From contig OX621234.1 in the NCBI GenBank assembly GCA_951640165.1, positions 10,297,001-10,361,000 of the forward strand: a stretch of 64,000 nucleotides of DNA. The letters are read 5' to 3'. Source of the DNA: Pseudoips prasinana. Lineage: Eukaryota > Arthropoda > Insecta > Lepidoptera > Nolidae. Shown one piece after another: positions 34,547 to 45,715 of the stretch. Position 1 is the stretch's first letter. The number at the start of each line of letters is the position of its first letter. A program made the position numbers and the translations under genes. The notes under the pieces were generated by a model that was not told the DNA's origin, did no database searches, and saw only the letters and a list, made by a program, of their open reading frames with translations.

Positions 34547-35298
34547 TTTCGGTTTCGGTTCAGTTGGAAGGCGCTACTCCGAAGCTTGTTGACTAGTTTG
34601 CATGTCAAACTCGTAAACCCACGTCTCGTCACCAGTAACAATGCGTTTCATGAATGTTGGGACGGAATTGACTCGTTCTACCATCTCCTCAGCGACTTTC
34701 ATGCGATTGAGTTTTTGGATAAAATTCAGATCTTTTAGGACTAGCCGAGCGGCAACATGTTTCATACCCAAATAATTAGTTAAAATGGTACGATTCGACT
34801 CGTGAGATACAGAAAGTTCGGCGGCTATCTCTCTCAGAGTTGAATGAGGATTTTCTGTCACTATTTCCTTCACTTTTGCGATGTGAACTTCAGTTGCAGA
34901 CGTTGATGGCCTACCAGAGCGAGGCAAATCTTTCATCACATCTCGACCGCTTTTGAACGCTTTGAACCACTCATAAGCACGAGTTTTCGATAAAGTCGAT
35001 TCACCGTAAGCCTTCTGTAACATTTTCGGTGACTCCGAACACGAAATTCCATTAGCGATGCAAAATTTAAGACAAACTCTTTGTTCGATATTTTTGTCCA
35101 TTATAAAATTCGCAATACAGACTATATATGATATTACTAAAACCAGCACTGTATTTAATATAAATAACAGATGCAACTCAAACTCCGCGCCAAAATGGAA
35201 AACAGTTGTACCAATCTAACAACAACAAAAAAAACAAAAATTTTAATTTGGAACCATAAACAAATCATCCATTCCCGATACTTTTTTGACTGAATCAA
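34547..35298 (-). pseudogene. Mariner 5' half (transposase N-terminal 190 aa)
   Basis: The 5' terminal repeat lies near 35272-35298 (reverse complement GTCAAAAAAGTATCGGGAA). The frame runs from the methionine of MDKNIEQRVCLKFCIANGIS near 35101, with no upstream family homology, and includes the HTH (STLREIAAELSVSHES) and the first catalytic Asp in IVTGDETWVYEFD. It stops just after QTSQQASE, where the related copy at 44237 continues. Mariner transposases move DNA by cut-and-paste at TA sites. The second half is lost here. Confidence 0.85.
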
Positions 35299-35300
35299 TA

Positions 35301-35619
35301 CATATAATAAAATCGTAGGAAAGTCAAAACTGTACATTGAATATTTTTTAGAAAGGATACTTGGGGCGTGATCTACAATCGATAACGAAACCAAAACTAT
35401 AGTTTTTAAAATTTTTGTCTGTTTAGGTATCTGTTTGTCTGGATGTCCGGGCTAAACTCAAAAAGTACTGCTTGGATTGACTTCAAATTTCGCATGAATA
35501 TTACTAAGAGGTCGGGTCAACATATAGGCTACATATTATCACGCTATCACCTACGTGGGAGGAGCTGTAATCATTTATAAAGTTTATCGCGGGTAATACC
35601 GCGGGGCACAGCTAGTCAG
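35301..35619 (+). repeat. Left arm of a 320-bp inverted repeat (RTE/SINE-like)
   Basis: It carries TCGTAGGAAAGTCAAAACTG, GATACTTGGGGC, GGTCGGGTCAACATATAGGC and ends GCGGGGCACAGCTAGTC, a typical end of insect RTE-related repeats. The opposite arm is 36277-36592. Confidence 0.75.
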
Positions 35620-35746
35620 ACAATAAAATATCAATCATAATTGTATAGGTCACATAACTGTTATAAAATCTCTGAAATTCACTTCTACAATCCAACATAA
35701 CCTCTCAAACGAAACAATTTTGACATTACTAATCTGGAGTTAGTGA

Positions 35747-35774
35747 TTTAACCCACCAAAATAGGTGGGTTAAA
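35747..35774. repeat. 11-bp palindrome, 6-nt loop
   Basis: TTTAACCCACC and its reverse complement. Confidence 0.75.
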
Positions 35775-36002
35775 ATTTTAATAAAATTTCCTAAGGTTAG
35801 ACCCTAACTCTTGGTGGTGAAAGACGTAATTCTAATCTAACCCCATATTAGCCACTAACTCTGACTCTGACTGACATTTGTGGGAGGGCGACACTATGAC
35901 GGCAAGGGTTGCTTTTAAGAAAATTCCCTAATATTATGGGAAAATTTAAAAATGGCAATTGACTGCATCCATCGTATTTTGTATAAATTGTATAACTTTG
36001 AC

Positions 36003-36232
36003 GGGCCAGTTGGCCTAGTTAGTTGTTTTTAATCCCACTTAGGACAAATATTTGTGTGCATGTACATGTCTGTTTGTCCTGTGTCTGGGTGTATATCTAT
36101 ATAAGTATGTATTTACTCAAGTACTGTACTATGTAGTATATCAGCTATCTGATTTCCATAGTACAAGCTTTACTTAGTTTGGGATCAAATGGCCGTGTAT
36201 GAATAATGTCCCAGGAATATCTAACTCTAAAA
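36003..36232 (+). mobile_element. SINE (family beta), diverged
   Basis: GGGCCAGTTGGCCTAGTTAG (A box), ATCCCACTTAGGACAAATAT in place of a clean B box, and CATAGTACAAGCTTTACTTA. It sits between the two arms of the inverted repeat at 35301-36592. Confidence 0.7.
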
Positions 36233-36276
36233 GTTTATTGAGTACCCCATATATTATCGATTTATTGTAATAAAAT

Positions 36277-36592
36277 AGCTGTCCCCGCGGTTTTACCTGC
36301 GTTAAATTTTATAAATTATCATAGCTCCTCCCCAGTAGGTGATAGCGTGATAATATGTAGCCTATATGTTGACCCGACGTATTAGTAATATTCATGCACA
36401 ATTTAAAGTAAATCCATGCAATACTTTTTGAATTTAGCCCAGACATACATACAGATAAACAGACAAAAATTCTTTAAACTCTATTTTTGGCTTTGATAAC
36501 GATTGCATCTCATCCATCCATCCCATTGCCCCAAGTATCCTTTTAAAAAAATATTCAATGTACAGTTTTGATTTTCCTACGATTTTATTATG
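36277..36592 (-). repeat. Right arm of the 320-bp inverted repeat
   Basis: Starts AGCTGTCCCCGCGG and contains CCTATATGTTGACCCGACGT and GCCCCAAGTATCC, the reverse complement of the arm at 35301 with scattered substitutions. Confidence 0.75.
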
Positions 36593-38132
36593 ATAGCAGA
36601 TAATTTCATAGCATAAGGGAAGAAAAGAGTATTTTTTATCTGTATAAATAAATTTATTTCTAAATTAATATTTCATTCACATTACTGAATACTACAATAA
36701 TGTAAAAATACAACGAAAAATTAATACACGGGTGCGACTTAAAATCAAGCATGGTAACATTCAACAGCAACTCGCGGCAACTCGCTCGTTAACTTTTTCA
36801 AATGGAATTATTGGGCCTACATTGTATTTTTCTTTTATGAAAAACTCCTTAACCTTTAGGATTATTTCCCTGTCACCACTTTCTATCACTTTTAGCACAT
36901 TGCTAGTGTTTTAAACCAAATAATACAATAATAAACCTAGAAACAACAATCGGCAAAGCAAGCTGTGGCAGAACTGTCAAAGAGACCACGTTCATAAATA
37001 TCCTTGTCGCACTATAATAATACCAACATAAAATAGAGAAACATCGAGTTAGTTGACTCGGTGTTATTTTTCATTGGCGCAACACAATGTCGAGTTAAAA
37101 TTTTAACGAAATAGCCGGAAGTTACTTAACTTCAGTTATTTTTTGTAGCCTAGCTTTTGGTGTAAGTGGGCCTTACTTGTGAAGAGCATGAAATGAGACC
37201 TCATACATGTTTGTATATTTAACACTTCCAAGCTATTTATTACTCTGTAAAAATGTCTTATAACAAGTTGAATTTGGAATCATCCTTGTTATGTAAAATA
37301 TGGAACGTGGTTACTTTGCTGTACTTAGTAGCAAAAAAGAGTTGGTCAAATATCTCAGTATTTTTTATTGTAAAGTAAACTACTCCAAGCAAATAATAAG
37401 AAAGTTACCTATTTCCAACATAAACTATTTTTTTCTATTCTGTTCTACACTAGAACATAACTTGACTTTAAGCAGTTATAGGCACGGTTCAAAGGCTATA
37501 AAATAAATAAATAAAATAAAATTTTGTGCCCCTGATATGATACAGTTTAATTGGATTGAAAGTAGATGTAAGTCAAAAATAAATTTTAATAAACAATCAG
37601 TTGAGCTAAAACAAGATAATGGTCTTTGAATAATTCGTTTGTTATTTAATTTAACTATGTATAATTCAGTAACTCAAACAACAAAAAACACTGATTACAT
37701 TTTTACCATCGTTAAACGAATTATATAACAACATAGAATAAACGACGTCAATTATTCACGTTTAATCGTAGATAGATTGATATCAGCCAAGAACTTAAAA
37801 TCAATAAAACTGTATCGGAATTACGCTGCATCAAGTTCAATACTCGAGTGTCATCCTGTGACAGTTCACACCAAACCTCGATCAATACTTGACGTACTAG
37901 GTGTTTAGTGTTTACTGCGCATCCTCTAAAGTACCAAAACGTCCAAGCGAGGAGGTGATAGCTAGACACCATATAAAAGAGTGGGAAGCTAGTATTTACT
38001 AACTTATGTAGCTTTATGATCTCCTTGTGCATCGGATGCAAAAATCCCGTGTTGCGACGCCTTCATTTTTAAGCTTGTGGTATTTTGAATGCTGCTTTAG
38101 GTAACTTGCATTGAATAATAATATATAATATA
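36593..38132. other. Non-coding stretch
   Basis: No gene recognised. The frames at 36732-36914, 37300-37506 and 37748-38041 lack any family resemblance. A segment near 37990-38045 resembles one near 41590. Confidence 0.45.
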
Positions 38133-38235
38133 ATATATAGGGACAATGTCACACAGATCATCCTAGCCCCAAACTAAGCAAAGCTTGTACTATGGGTACC
38201 AGGCGACGATATACATACTTATATAGATAGATAAA

Positions 38236-38283
38236 TACTTAAATACATAGAAAACATATGGATGTTTTCTATGTATTTAAGTA
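38236..38283. repeat. Perfect 22-bp palindrome, 4-nt loop
   Basis: Arms ACTTAAATACATAGAAAACA (within 22 bp), loop ATGG, inside the SINE copy. Confidence 0.9.
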
Positions 38284-38297
38284 ACTACTCTAACTAA

Positions 38298-38407
38298 GTC
38301 CCATGACTCAGAAACAAATATTCGTGCTAATCACACAAATATTTGCACTTATATATATGCAAATATTTGTGTGATTAGCACGAATATTTGTTTCTGAGTC
38401 ATGGGAC
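38298..38407. repeat. Perfect 50-bp palindrome, 10-nt loop
   Basis: The left arm starts GTCCCATGACTCAGAAACAA and the right arm is its exact reverse complement; the loop is CTTATATATA. It is the longest perfect short-loop palindrome in the window. Confidence 0.95.
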
Positions 38408-38520
38408 TCAGAAACAAATATTCGTGCTGATCACACAAATATTTGCACTTACCGGGATTCGAACTCGGGACCACCAGCTTCGTAGGCAGGAGCACTACCA
38501 ACTAGGCTATGGTGATCGTC

Positions 38521-38784
38521 ATGGTGATAAACTTATCACTATAGTCATGTATGCTTTTCTGCCCATTGTCCGTTCCCGTAAAACCAGGGCAGGTCGAAAA
38601 AGTGCTCCGTTAGTCGAATCATGGATGGCTTTTGGTAAAATTTAGATTAGATTAAAACTAGAGATACAATATCACACATATTTTCATCTAATTTTTTAAT
38701 TAATTACATTTTATTGGTACGTAGCTCTGGATTAAATCAAATCCTTTTATGTTAACTATTTTACATATGTACCAATAATCTACC
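38521..38784. other. Non-coding stretch
   Basis: Short AT-rich segment between the SINE and the Tc1 remnant; nothing recognised. Confidence 0.4.
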
Positions 38785-39290
38785 CCCATCGATTACAAAT
38801 GGGCCCAGAATTCACGCTCATGCACGATATGGCCCGTCCGCACACAGGAGAGTGGTAACGATCTGGTTGCAGGAGCACGTCGTATCGGTCTTAGATTAGC
38901 CCGTTCAATTGCCTGACCTAAACCCCATAGAACACGCGTGGGACATGCTCCATATAAGGGCTTCGAGAAATTTCCCTGCAAATATTGCGACGGAAGAGCA
39001 ACTATTTTTGCATCTTAGCCGGACCTGGGGCAATATACCGCAACAAGACTTGGACAAATTAATCTAAAGCATGAAAAACCGTTGCAGGACCATTATTAAC
39101 GTCATGGGTGGTTTTACTGACTAATGATTTTTCACATAACAGTTAAGTATAAACAGAATATTTTTTCCTTAATTTTCACTTTTTCTTTAGAAACACATTC
39201 AGTGCTACCATTATTTCACGCTTTTCCTTTATTTTAATAAAAGTTTCTTTTCGCAAAAAATTGTTTTCTTTTATTCTGCAGTGTTGTCTG
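38785..39290 (+). pseudogene. Tc1-like transposase C-terminal remnant and 3' UTR
   Basis: The translation includes LMHDMARPHTGR (second catalytic Asp of a DD34E transposase) and LPDLNPIEHAWDML with the final Glu, then RTWGNIPQQDLDKLI. Frame changes and stops break it near 38900 and 39065. Only the last third of the gene remains. The downstream AT-rich region to about 39290 may hold the 3' terminal repeat, but no partner was found. Confidence 0.75.
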
Positions 39291-39904
39291 ATAAATAGGT
39301 TTTAAAATAATACATACATCTTGTATGTTATTTTTATTAATTTTGGGTAAATTGAGTAAATCCAAAATATATGTGTGTATTTGTAACACCATGTAGCTCG
39401 CATGTCGGCTGGAGCCGAGTATAGCTCGTTATCTAGCGCGATGCTTCTTTCCTTAGCTATGAGTTTAGAATGGCCATTCGGAGAACGAGACATTATCCCT
39501 GAAATTGTGTGGTGTGTTAATTTTGAAAATATTGAAATATTATTACATTATCTAAAAATCTAGTCTAGTGAAAATAGGCCGATATATGTAATTGGAGATA
39601 GAAAAAAATTAAGCTACCTGAAATACTACGACCGCACATTTTCATGTTATCCTGGTAAAAACTGCGGACAAATATAAAGGTGGCTTGAAATGCACTCAAA
39701 TTGTTATTTTAACCATAGTTTACAGGTAATGCAAATAATGACGACGTATACTATTATAGTTTAAGAAAGTTAAAGAAAAATCAAATATTGGTAGCCATTG
39801 TAAGGAGTCCTGCCTAAATAGGTAAAACTTTCTGGCACAGCATCCATTTTCGGGTAAAGTTTGTTGATTAAACTTTTCTGGTACAAAAAATTGGTAACAC
39901 AATA

Positions 39905-39936
39905 TCATGTACGAGTATAATCAAACTCGTACATGA
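39905..39936. repeat. Perfect 12-bp palindrome, 8-nt loop
   Basis: TCATGTACGAGT and its exact reverse complement. Confidence 0.8.
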
Positions 39937-41306
39937 AGGATTCCGTATCATATATTTTATATTTAAAATTGTTATTTAACGTTTATTGTTTTTTTTTATT
40001 ATACCGTTGTCACACACAACGTCATATTAAAAGGAGACGCGGATTTCTGGGCCTGACTGTAATAAGTTGAGATATGGTTTAAAACGTCTAAGTATGTTGT
40101 TTCTATTATTATTATTCCAAAAATAGATAAGCCGCAAAACAAAATACATAAGTTAATTAAAAGCAAGAAATCAAAATTGATCTAATGACGCACATAAGTA
40201 TGTATAAAGGCTAGAATAATTTGGTTATCTAAAAAAAATGTGACGTACCCGAAAATTTATTTATTAAACCTTTGGATCACCCTCCAAATATTAACATTAT
40301 TTAACCTTAATACGCTGTAGACATACGACTGAAGCTCAAGCTTTTTTAAGACTCAAGCTCTATTTAAGACTCGAGCTCTTTTTAAGACAATGTTTAATAT
40401 TGCCTTCACGGTCCCATGCAATATGAGCCATCCCCAATATAATTTGTATCAACTATTATTAAGGAAGTAATATAAAGATTAAGGCTACTTTATACCATGA
40501 CTATCTACCATCCATTTAATTATTGGTGAATTAAAATCCCTTAACATTAACAATTTTTCATAAAGGTTTGCTGAGTAAAATATCAAAAGTGAATATATGA
40601 AGTCATTTAACATTAAATATTGGTTATTGCTAGGAGGTACATATAAACCACAGTGACGTGAGTACTGCCACTCGATTTATGGGAGGAATTATTAATTGTG
40701 ATCAAAATCGCATCCGGACAACCTGTGTCTATATCTGACCGTACTATAACTGAGAAACAACGGTTTGTACATATTAAAATACCACCACCCTTATACAAAG
40801 CGAGGCAGCCGTATTTAAATACAAATGAATGAATCTCATTCATATTCGAAATGAATTTAGAACATGAGGTTCTTTTAGGAAGCGAAAGTATTAGAAAATT
40901 CAAAAAGTTTGAGAAGTAAATTTGATTTGTTTAACAATTTATATGAAAGAAAGAAGAGTCTCAAATGTATTTTGGAATAGACATCTCCAAAGTTATTAAA
41001 GTAATAAGTATATAAAATTTGACCATCCCTCAAACCCCTCTAACACCGACACCATCACCAGTTTTTAATTACATTAAATAGTTCTTTATTCATAAAGATA
41101 ATAGGAAAAGATTAAAAATGTCAAATCAAATAACGTACTATATCTTTCAATATTTTGCATTGGTAAACAACAAATTCTACGTATACGCGCGAGATAGCCA
41201 GCAATTATCAAATGAGCTAATTTAAAAAAAGCTAACACCAGTAAATTGTTTCAATATTCATTTTAAATACATATTTCTTGCCCAAAAATAATATTAAAAC
41301 GTCGTT

Positions 41307-41361
41307 CAGTAAAAGTAGTTGTCACTTTATAGATACAATAAAGTGACAACTACTTTTACTG
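41307..41361. repeat. Perfect 24-bp palindrome, 7-nt loop
   Basis: Arms CAGTAAAAGTAGTTGTCACT (within 24 bp), loop AGATACA. Confidence 0.9.
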
Positions 41362-41826
41362 ATGTCGATTAACGCAACAACCTATTGCTATTACTAGAGA
41401 GGCATTGATTAAGTGCCGGACTAAGCCTAGGTCGTGACTGAAAGTTCTGACTATACACCCTTTGATACACCTATAATATGCATCCTGTAAGCAGGAAACT
41501 TTGTGGTAGAGTAGGAAAGCTATAGTTTACTATGCTTATACTAACGGGATATATTACAATAACCACTACACTGCAATAGCTACAGTAAAACTTGTGTAGT
41601 TTTATGATTTCTTTGTGTACCAAATGCAGTAAGTAACTTGCAATGAATGTTAAATGAATGACAGTAACTCATACCCTTCTTCCTCAAGTAATTTGTACAT
41701 GTAAACTTCAAATACATCTCGTTACTTTTGTTCATCTACCCCCGCCCACGCCTTACCACGTGGTGGCCTAGAACTGTTTTAACCCTGTGTGAACAATCAA
41801 ATGAACCATGAATATTGACATAAAGC

Positions 41827-41864
41827 CTAATAATTTGATTTGATCTTTCAAATCAAATTATTAG
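41827..41864. repeat. Perfect 17-bp palindrome, 4-nt loop
   Basis: CTAATAATTTGATTTGA, loop TCTT, and the exact reverse complement. It lies next to a copy of the 8.5-kb dispersed repeat. Confidence 0.9.
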
Positions 41865-41869
41865 CATAA

Positions 41870-42220
41870 TATTATTTTTTTATATTAGCATAATCATTAC
41901 GATTAAGTTTTAAGTCATGATTTTTCATGCCTATACCGTTTTATGTAATAATTTTATTTTAACCCATATCGTTCAAACAGAGACATCACTGTCCACAACT
42001 CTACAGGCAGCACCTCCAAAAGTTAAGTGAAAATAAACTGCATTTGATATTGAACTGAAATACATTGATTTAAAACCTAATTTACCATGACGCCATAAAG
42101 GTACATAAAATGTTGCGTATATTAAAGTTTATTAATTTAGCTCTTGTAGTTTATGGGCTCCTGGTGTTATCATACGGACATCTTCCGATCGCTTCCAATT
42201 TTTTTGATGGGGTGAATGAA
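41870..42220 (-). repeat. Minus-strand copy of the 8.5-kb dispersed repeat
   Basis: The reverse complement has TTCAATATCAAATGCAGTTT, TTACATAAAACGGTATAGGC and ATCATGACTTAAAACTTAAT, and the motif GATAACACCAGGAGCCCATA in the expected place. Confidence 0.65.
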
Positions 42221-42960
42221 CTTTTAATTTTTATACGTAGTTTTAAGATTGTTTTTGGTCAGTATAATAAAGTTGCTGAGACATTTTTTTTTAACATTTT
42301 GAAATCTCATGTGACGTTGAGATTGATAACGTACAAAAATATATAACTATTATGTCAGAGTTTATATTTTGAATGACAATTTGTTTCCAACTTATCAGTC
42401 GTATGAGACCGGAGACGGCCCTGTTGGATAATTTAGCTTTATTTCCTAAATAAACTGTAAGTCGGTCTCCGTAAAGTCAGACAGATGATGTTACACGTGA
42501 ACTAAGAAACACAATTTAGTGATGTTGTTAGCGCCTAGAGTAAATGTGCTTAGTGACTACATACAATATTTTTACCTTTAATGTAACGAATGTCAACGTA
42601 GCATGCATGTAACTATAATGTATGTAACTGATAAACTATTAACGCGTCATATAATTTTAGTACCATTTTCAGACCTTAACTATGACTGACTTATTCATTT
42701 TATTTAAATCAAGCTTTATAATACCAAAACGAGCTTTCCTGGAATTGATACTTTATGACATTTATATATATTTACGAGAATTTTATATGTTAGGTTTTAG
42801 ATTTGCCATAAGCTCAGGGAAATTTTAATCGAAATAGAGTGAAAAACATTTACAAAAAAGAAGATTATCGATCAGTTATCGAGATGAAAATGATTAAATT
42901 ACTAAAATGGCTATTAAAAAATAGGGGTTGGTGATAAAAGGGTAAAAATTAAAGGTTTTA
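42221..42960. other. Non-coding stretch
   Basis: Nothing recognised. Confidence 0.45.
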
Positions 42961-42964
42961 TGTA

Positions 42965-43105
42965 TTTTTTAATGCCACATTATAGAAAAATATCTACAAA
43001 AAAATTTGTACATAAAATAAAAAAAAATTAAGGGTGAATAAAAGGGTTATTCACCCTTAACATTTTTTTTAATTTCATCACTTAGGGGCATTAAAAATAG
43101 ATACT
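42965..43105. repeat. Fold-back segment with 14-bp perfect core
   Basis: TTAAGGGTGAATAA (43028-43041) pairs with 43047-43060. The surrounding A/T runs and an outer TTTAATGCC / GGCATTAAA pair extend the symmetry, suggesting a small fold-back element. Confidence 0.65.
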
Positions 43106-43124
43106 AGCCCATTCTCAGACCTAC

Positions 43125-43210
43125 TGAATATGCATATAAAATTTGGTAAAAATCAGTAAACCCGTTTCGGAGGAGTAAGGTAACTAACATTGTGACACGA
43201 AATTAATATC
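43125..43210 (+). repeat. RTE-like tail remnant
   Basis: ATTTGGTAAAAATCAGTAAA, CCCGTTTCGGAGGAGTAAGG and ACATTGTGACACGAAATTAA are typical of such tails. Confidence 0.5.
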
Positions 43211-44094
43211 AAACAGAATCTTATCTTTAGAAAATCTTTATTTTTTTCAATATAAACCATTATTTCCATTTGTTTTAGGTCTATACTATGTTGTTACGGC
43301 GAAAGAAGAAAGAAGCCCAAGAAGCTTAGGTGCCTTTAATATGAAGAGAAAAACTTGCAGTGAAAAGTAGTCCTTCTGTCATTCATCCTTGGCTCAGACT
43401 ACAGGTACGTCATCATAGATTAAGGACAGGGTAAGTACCAGCGCGATCATCACTGGCGAGGAAATTATCCAAGCTATTCCAAACAATTTAAATTATTTTT
43501 TGTAGACACATTTAGTTTGAATAATAATGCATGGTTAGTTGTGTGACGTTTTTTTAATCCAACATGGCGCGCGAGCTGCGATTAATGGACTTCTACAATT
43601 TGAATATCAAATGAAAGGGTTTCCTGAGAATAAAAAAAAAAAAAATTACGTCACTCTAAATCCGATATTAAAGATGGCTGACTAACATTTTTATGATTTC
43701 CTTCAATATGGGTATCAAATGAAAGGACTTGCTGATAATACGAATACGAGTTAAACTCCGATGCTCCAATTCGTCTGAAATTTTGGAGACCTTGTTTATA
43801 ATATTAAAACCCACCTGTTCAAGTATGTGTCATCGGTTGGTTAAATTTGACTTGTGTCACCATTTTTTTGTATATTGGTTTTCTTATTGTCATTGTAAGT
43901 TAATCCAGTTTATATGAAATCGAACGATTATCACACCTAGACTTAATATAATAACAGTCACTCTTGAACGGACGTTATGATTTATATAAACCTACTAGGC
44001 CAGGTTTTTATAGAACATAACTAAGAACCATCTATGTAGAACTAACTTAACTAGAAATGAAAAAAATTATATCAATGTTCCTGCTTGCAAATTA
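43211..44094. other. Non-coding stretch
   Basis: Two loose copies of (TATCAAATGAAAGG) near 43607 and 43712; no gene recognised. Confidence 0.45.
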
Positions 44095-45338
44095 CATTCA
44101 GTCAAAAAAGTATCGGGAATGATGATTTGTTTTAGGGTTCCAAATTCTTCTTATTTTTTCTTGTTGTTCGATTGGCACAACTGTTTTCCATTTTGGCACG
44201 GAGTTTGAAATACATCTGTTATTTATATTAAATACAGTGCTGGTTTTGGTTATATCATATAAAGTGTGTATTGCGAATTTCATAAGGGACAAAAATATCG
44301 AACAAAGAGTTTGTCTTAAATTTTGCATCGCTAATGGAATTTCGTGTTCGGAGTCACTGAAAATGTTACAGAAGGATTACGGTGAATCGACTTTATCAAA
44401 AACTCGTGCTTATGAGTGGTTCAAAGCGTTAAAAAGCGGTCGAGATGTGATGAAAGATTTGCCTCGCTCTGGTAGGCCATCAACGTCTACAACTGAAGTT
44501 AAGATCGCAAAAGTGAAGGAAATAGTGACAGAAAATCCTCATTCAACTCTGAGAGAGATAGCCGCCGAACTTTCTGTATCTCACGAGTCGATTCGTATCA
44601 TTTTAACTAATCATTTGGGTATGAAACATGTTGCCGCACGGCTAGTCCCAAAAGATCTGAATTTTCTCCAAAAACTCAATCTCATGAAAGTCGCTGAGGA
44701 CATGGTAGACCGAGTCAATTCCGACCCAACATTCATGAAACGCATTGTTACTGGTGACGAGACGTGGGTTTACGAGTTTGACATGCAAACTAGTCAACAA
44801 GCTTCGGAGTGGCGCCTTCCAACTGAACCGAAACCGAAAAATCCACGCCAAAGTCGATCAAAAGTCAAAGTCATGTTGACTGTTTTCTTTGACTATCGCG
44901 GTGTTGTACACTCTGAATTCTTACCAGAAGGTCGAACGGTAAATAAAGAATATTATTTGAGCGTTATGCGGCGTTTAAGAGAGCAAATTCGACGAAAAAG
45001 GCCAGATTTGTGTCTTGGATTTTGCACCACGATAATGCGCCTTCGCACAAGGCCATCATTGTGAACGAATTGTTGACCAAACACTCAACAAATACCATCC
45101 AGCAACCACCATATTCACCAGATATGGCTCCAGCTGACTTTTTTCTTTTTCCGAAACTCAAATTACCGAAACTCAATTCCGAAAGCAGCGTTTAAAAAAT
45201 GTTTTGATGAATGGATTATTCGTTGGCGTAAGTGTATCGTTTCTGAAGGAGCATACTTTGAAAGTGATAAAATAAATTTGGATGAATAACAAACATTTTG
45301 TATATTATTGATCTTTTCCCGGTACTTTCTTGACAGAG
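44095..45338 (+). mobile_element. Mariner transposon, nearly complete
   Basis: The left terminal repeat holds GTCAAAAAAGTATCGGGAA at 44101. The right end (CCGGTACTTTCTTGACAGAG) is its reverse complement with two differences. TA dinucleotides flank both ends (44093-44094 and 45339-45340), as expected for mariner target duplication. Length, about 1.24 kb, is normal. Confidence 0.85.
44237..45290 (+). pseudogene. Mariner transposase, frameshifted
   Basis: DDD-type transposase with an N-terminal HTH domain (IEQRVCLKFCIANGISCSES; STLREIAAELSVSHESIR), first catalytic Asp in TGDETWVYEFD, and KPKNPRQSRSKVKVMLTVFF. The probable start is the ATG of MLVLVISYK at 44237 or a later codon: family members start near the DKNIEQR block at about 44290. 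A deletion near 45010 shifts the frame. The second Asp (HHDNAPSHKAIIVNE) and third Asp (YSPDMAPADFFLFPKLK) lie in another frame, and a further shift near 45190 separates the C-terminus. It is therefore inactive, though only lightly damaged. Confidence 0.9.
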
Positions 45339-45474
45339 TAGTATAACGCCATAACACACCTTTGTTCAAGCTTCGGGCAAAAACAAGTCATAATAATTAG
45401 TACGTCGTATGTGTGATACGCATAACAGAGGGTAGGAATAGATTATTTGTATTAATTGTTTAGCGCAAGTGCAG

Positions 45475-45715
45475 AAAATACTATGTTTTGCGCATGTCAG
45501 GGTGTAGTCGTCAATATTGAGAAGCTCTGAAAAATATTACTAGGACTACATGATAAGCTTGAAGCTTTTCGATGCATGGTTGTAAGTAGTAAAACTTAGC
45601 GAGTACTACGTGTGTCTGGGCGTACCCGCTAGGTGGCGAAAAATGTATTAGGAGTACATATTCATTGTGGAGTTCGAGAGTATAGTGGGCATATCAAGCT
45701 GACACCCCTAACGAA
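45475..45715 (+). repeat. Dispersed repeat delta, copy 2
   Basis: GCGCATGTCAGGGTGTAGTC, ACTAGGACTACATGATAAGC and GTCTGGGCGTACCCGCTAGG in the same order as 33645-33905. Confidence 0.7.

Larger units (their letters stand above)
38133..38520 (-). mobile_element. SINE (family beta) with two internal fold-backs
   Basis: The 3' body (38133-38236) and the head with B box (GATTCGAACTCGGGACC on the plus strand, to 38520) are in normal minus-strand order. Between them the sequence doubles back twice: 38236-38283 and 38298-38407. As a result the TTCGTGCT(A/G)ATCACAC segment is present three times, in minus, plus and minus orientation. Confidence 0.85.
39291..41869. other. Non-coding stretch with palindromes and small repeats
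   Basis: A minus-strand frame at 39302-39493 (MSRSPNGHSKLIAKERSIAL) is not recognised. 39635-39690 repeats the TTTCATGTTATCCTGGT motif. 40031-40086 repeats 31295-31352 (TCTGGGC(A/C)TGACTGTAATA). Palindromes lie at 39905, 41307 and 41827. Confidence 0.45.

Noticed and set aside
39302..39493. Possible short host protein on the minus strand
   Set aside because: No domain or family resemblance, no promoter or splice context; it is left as unrecognised sequence.
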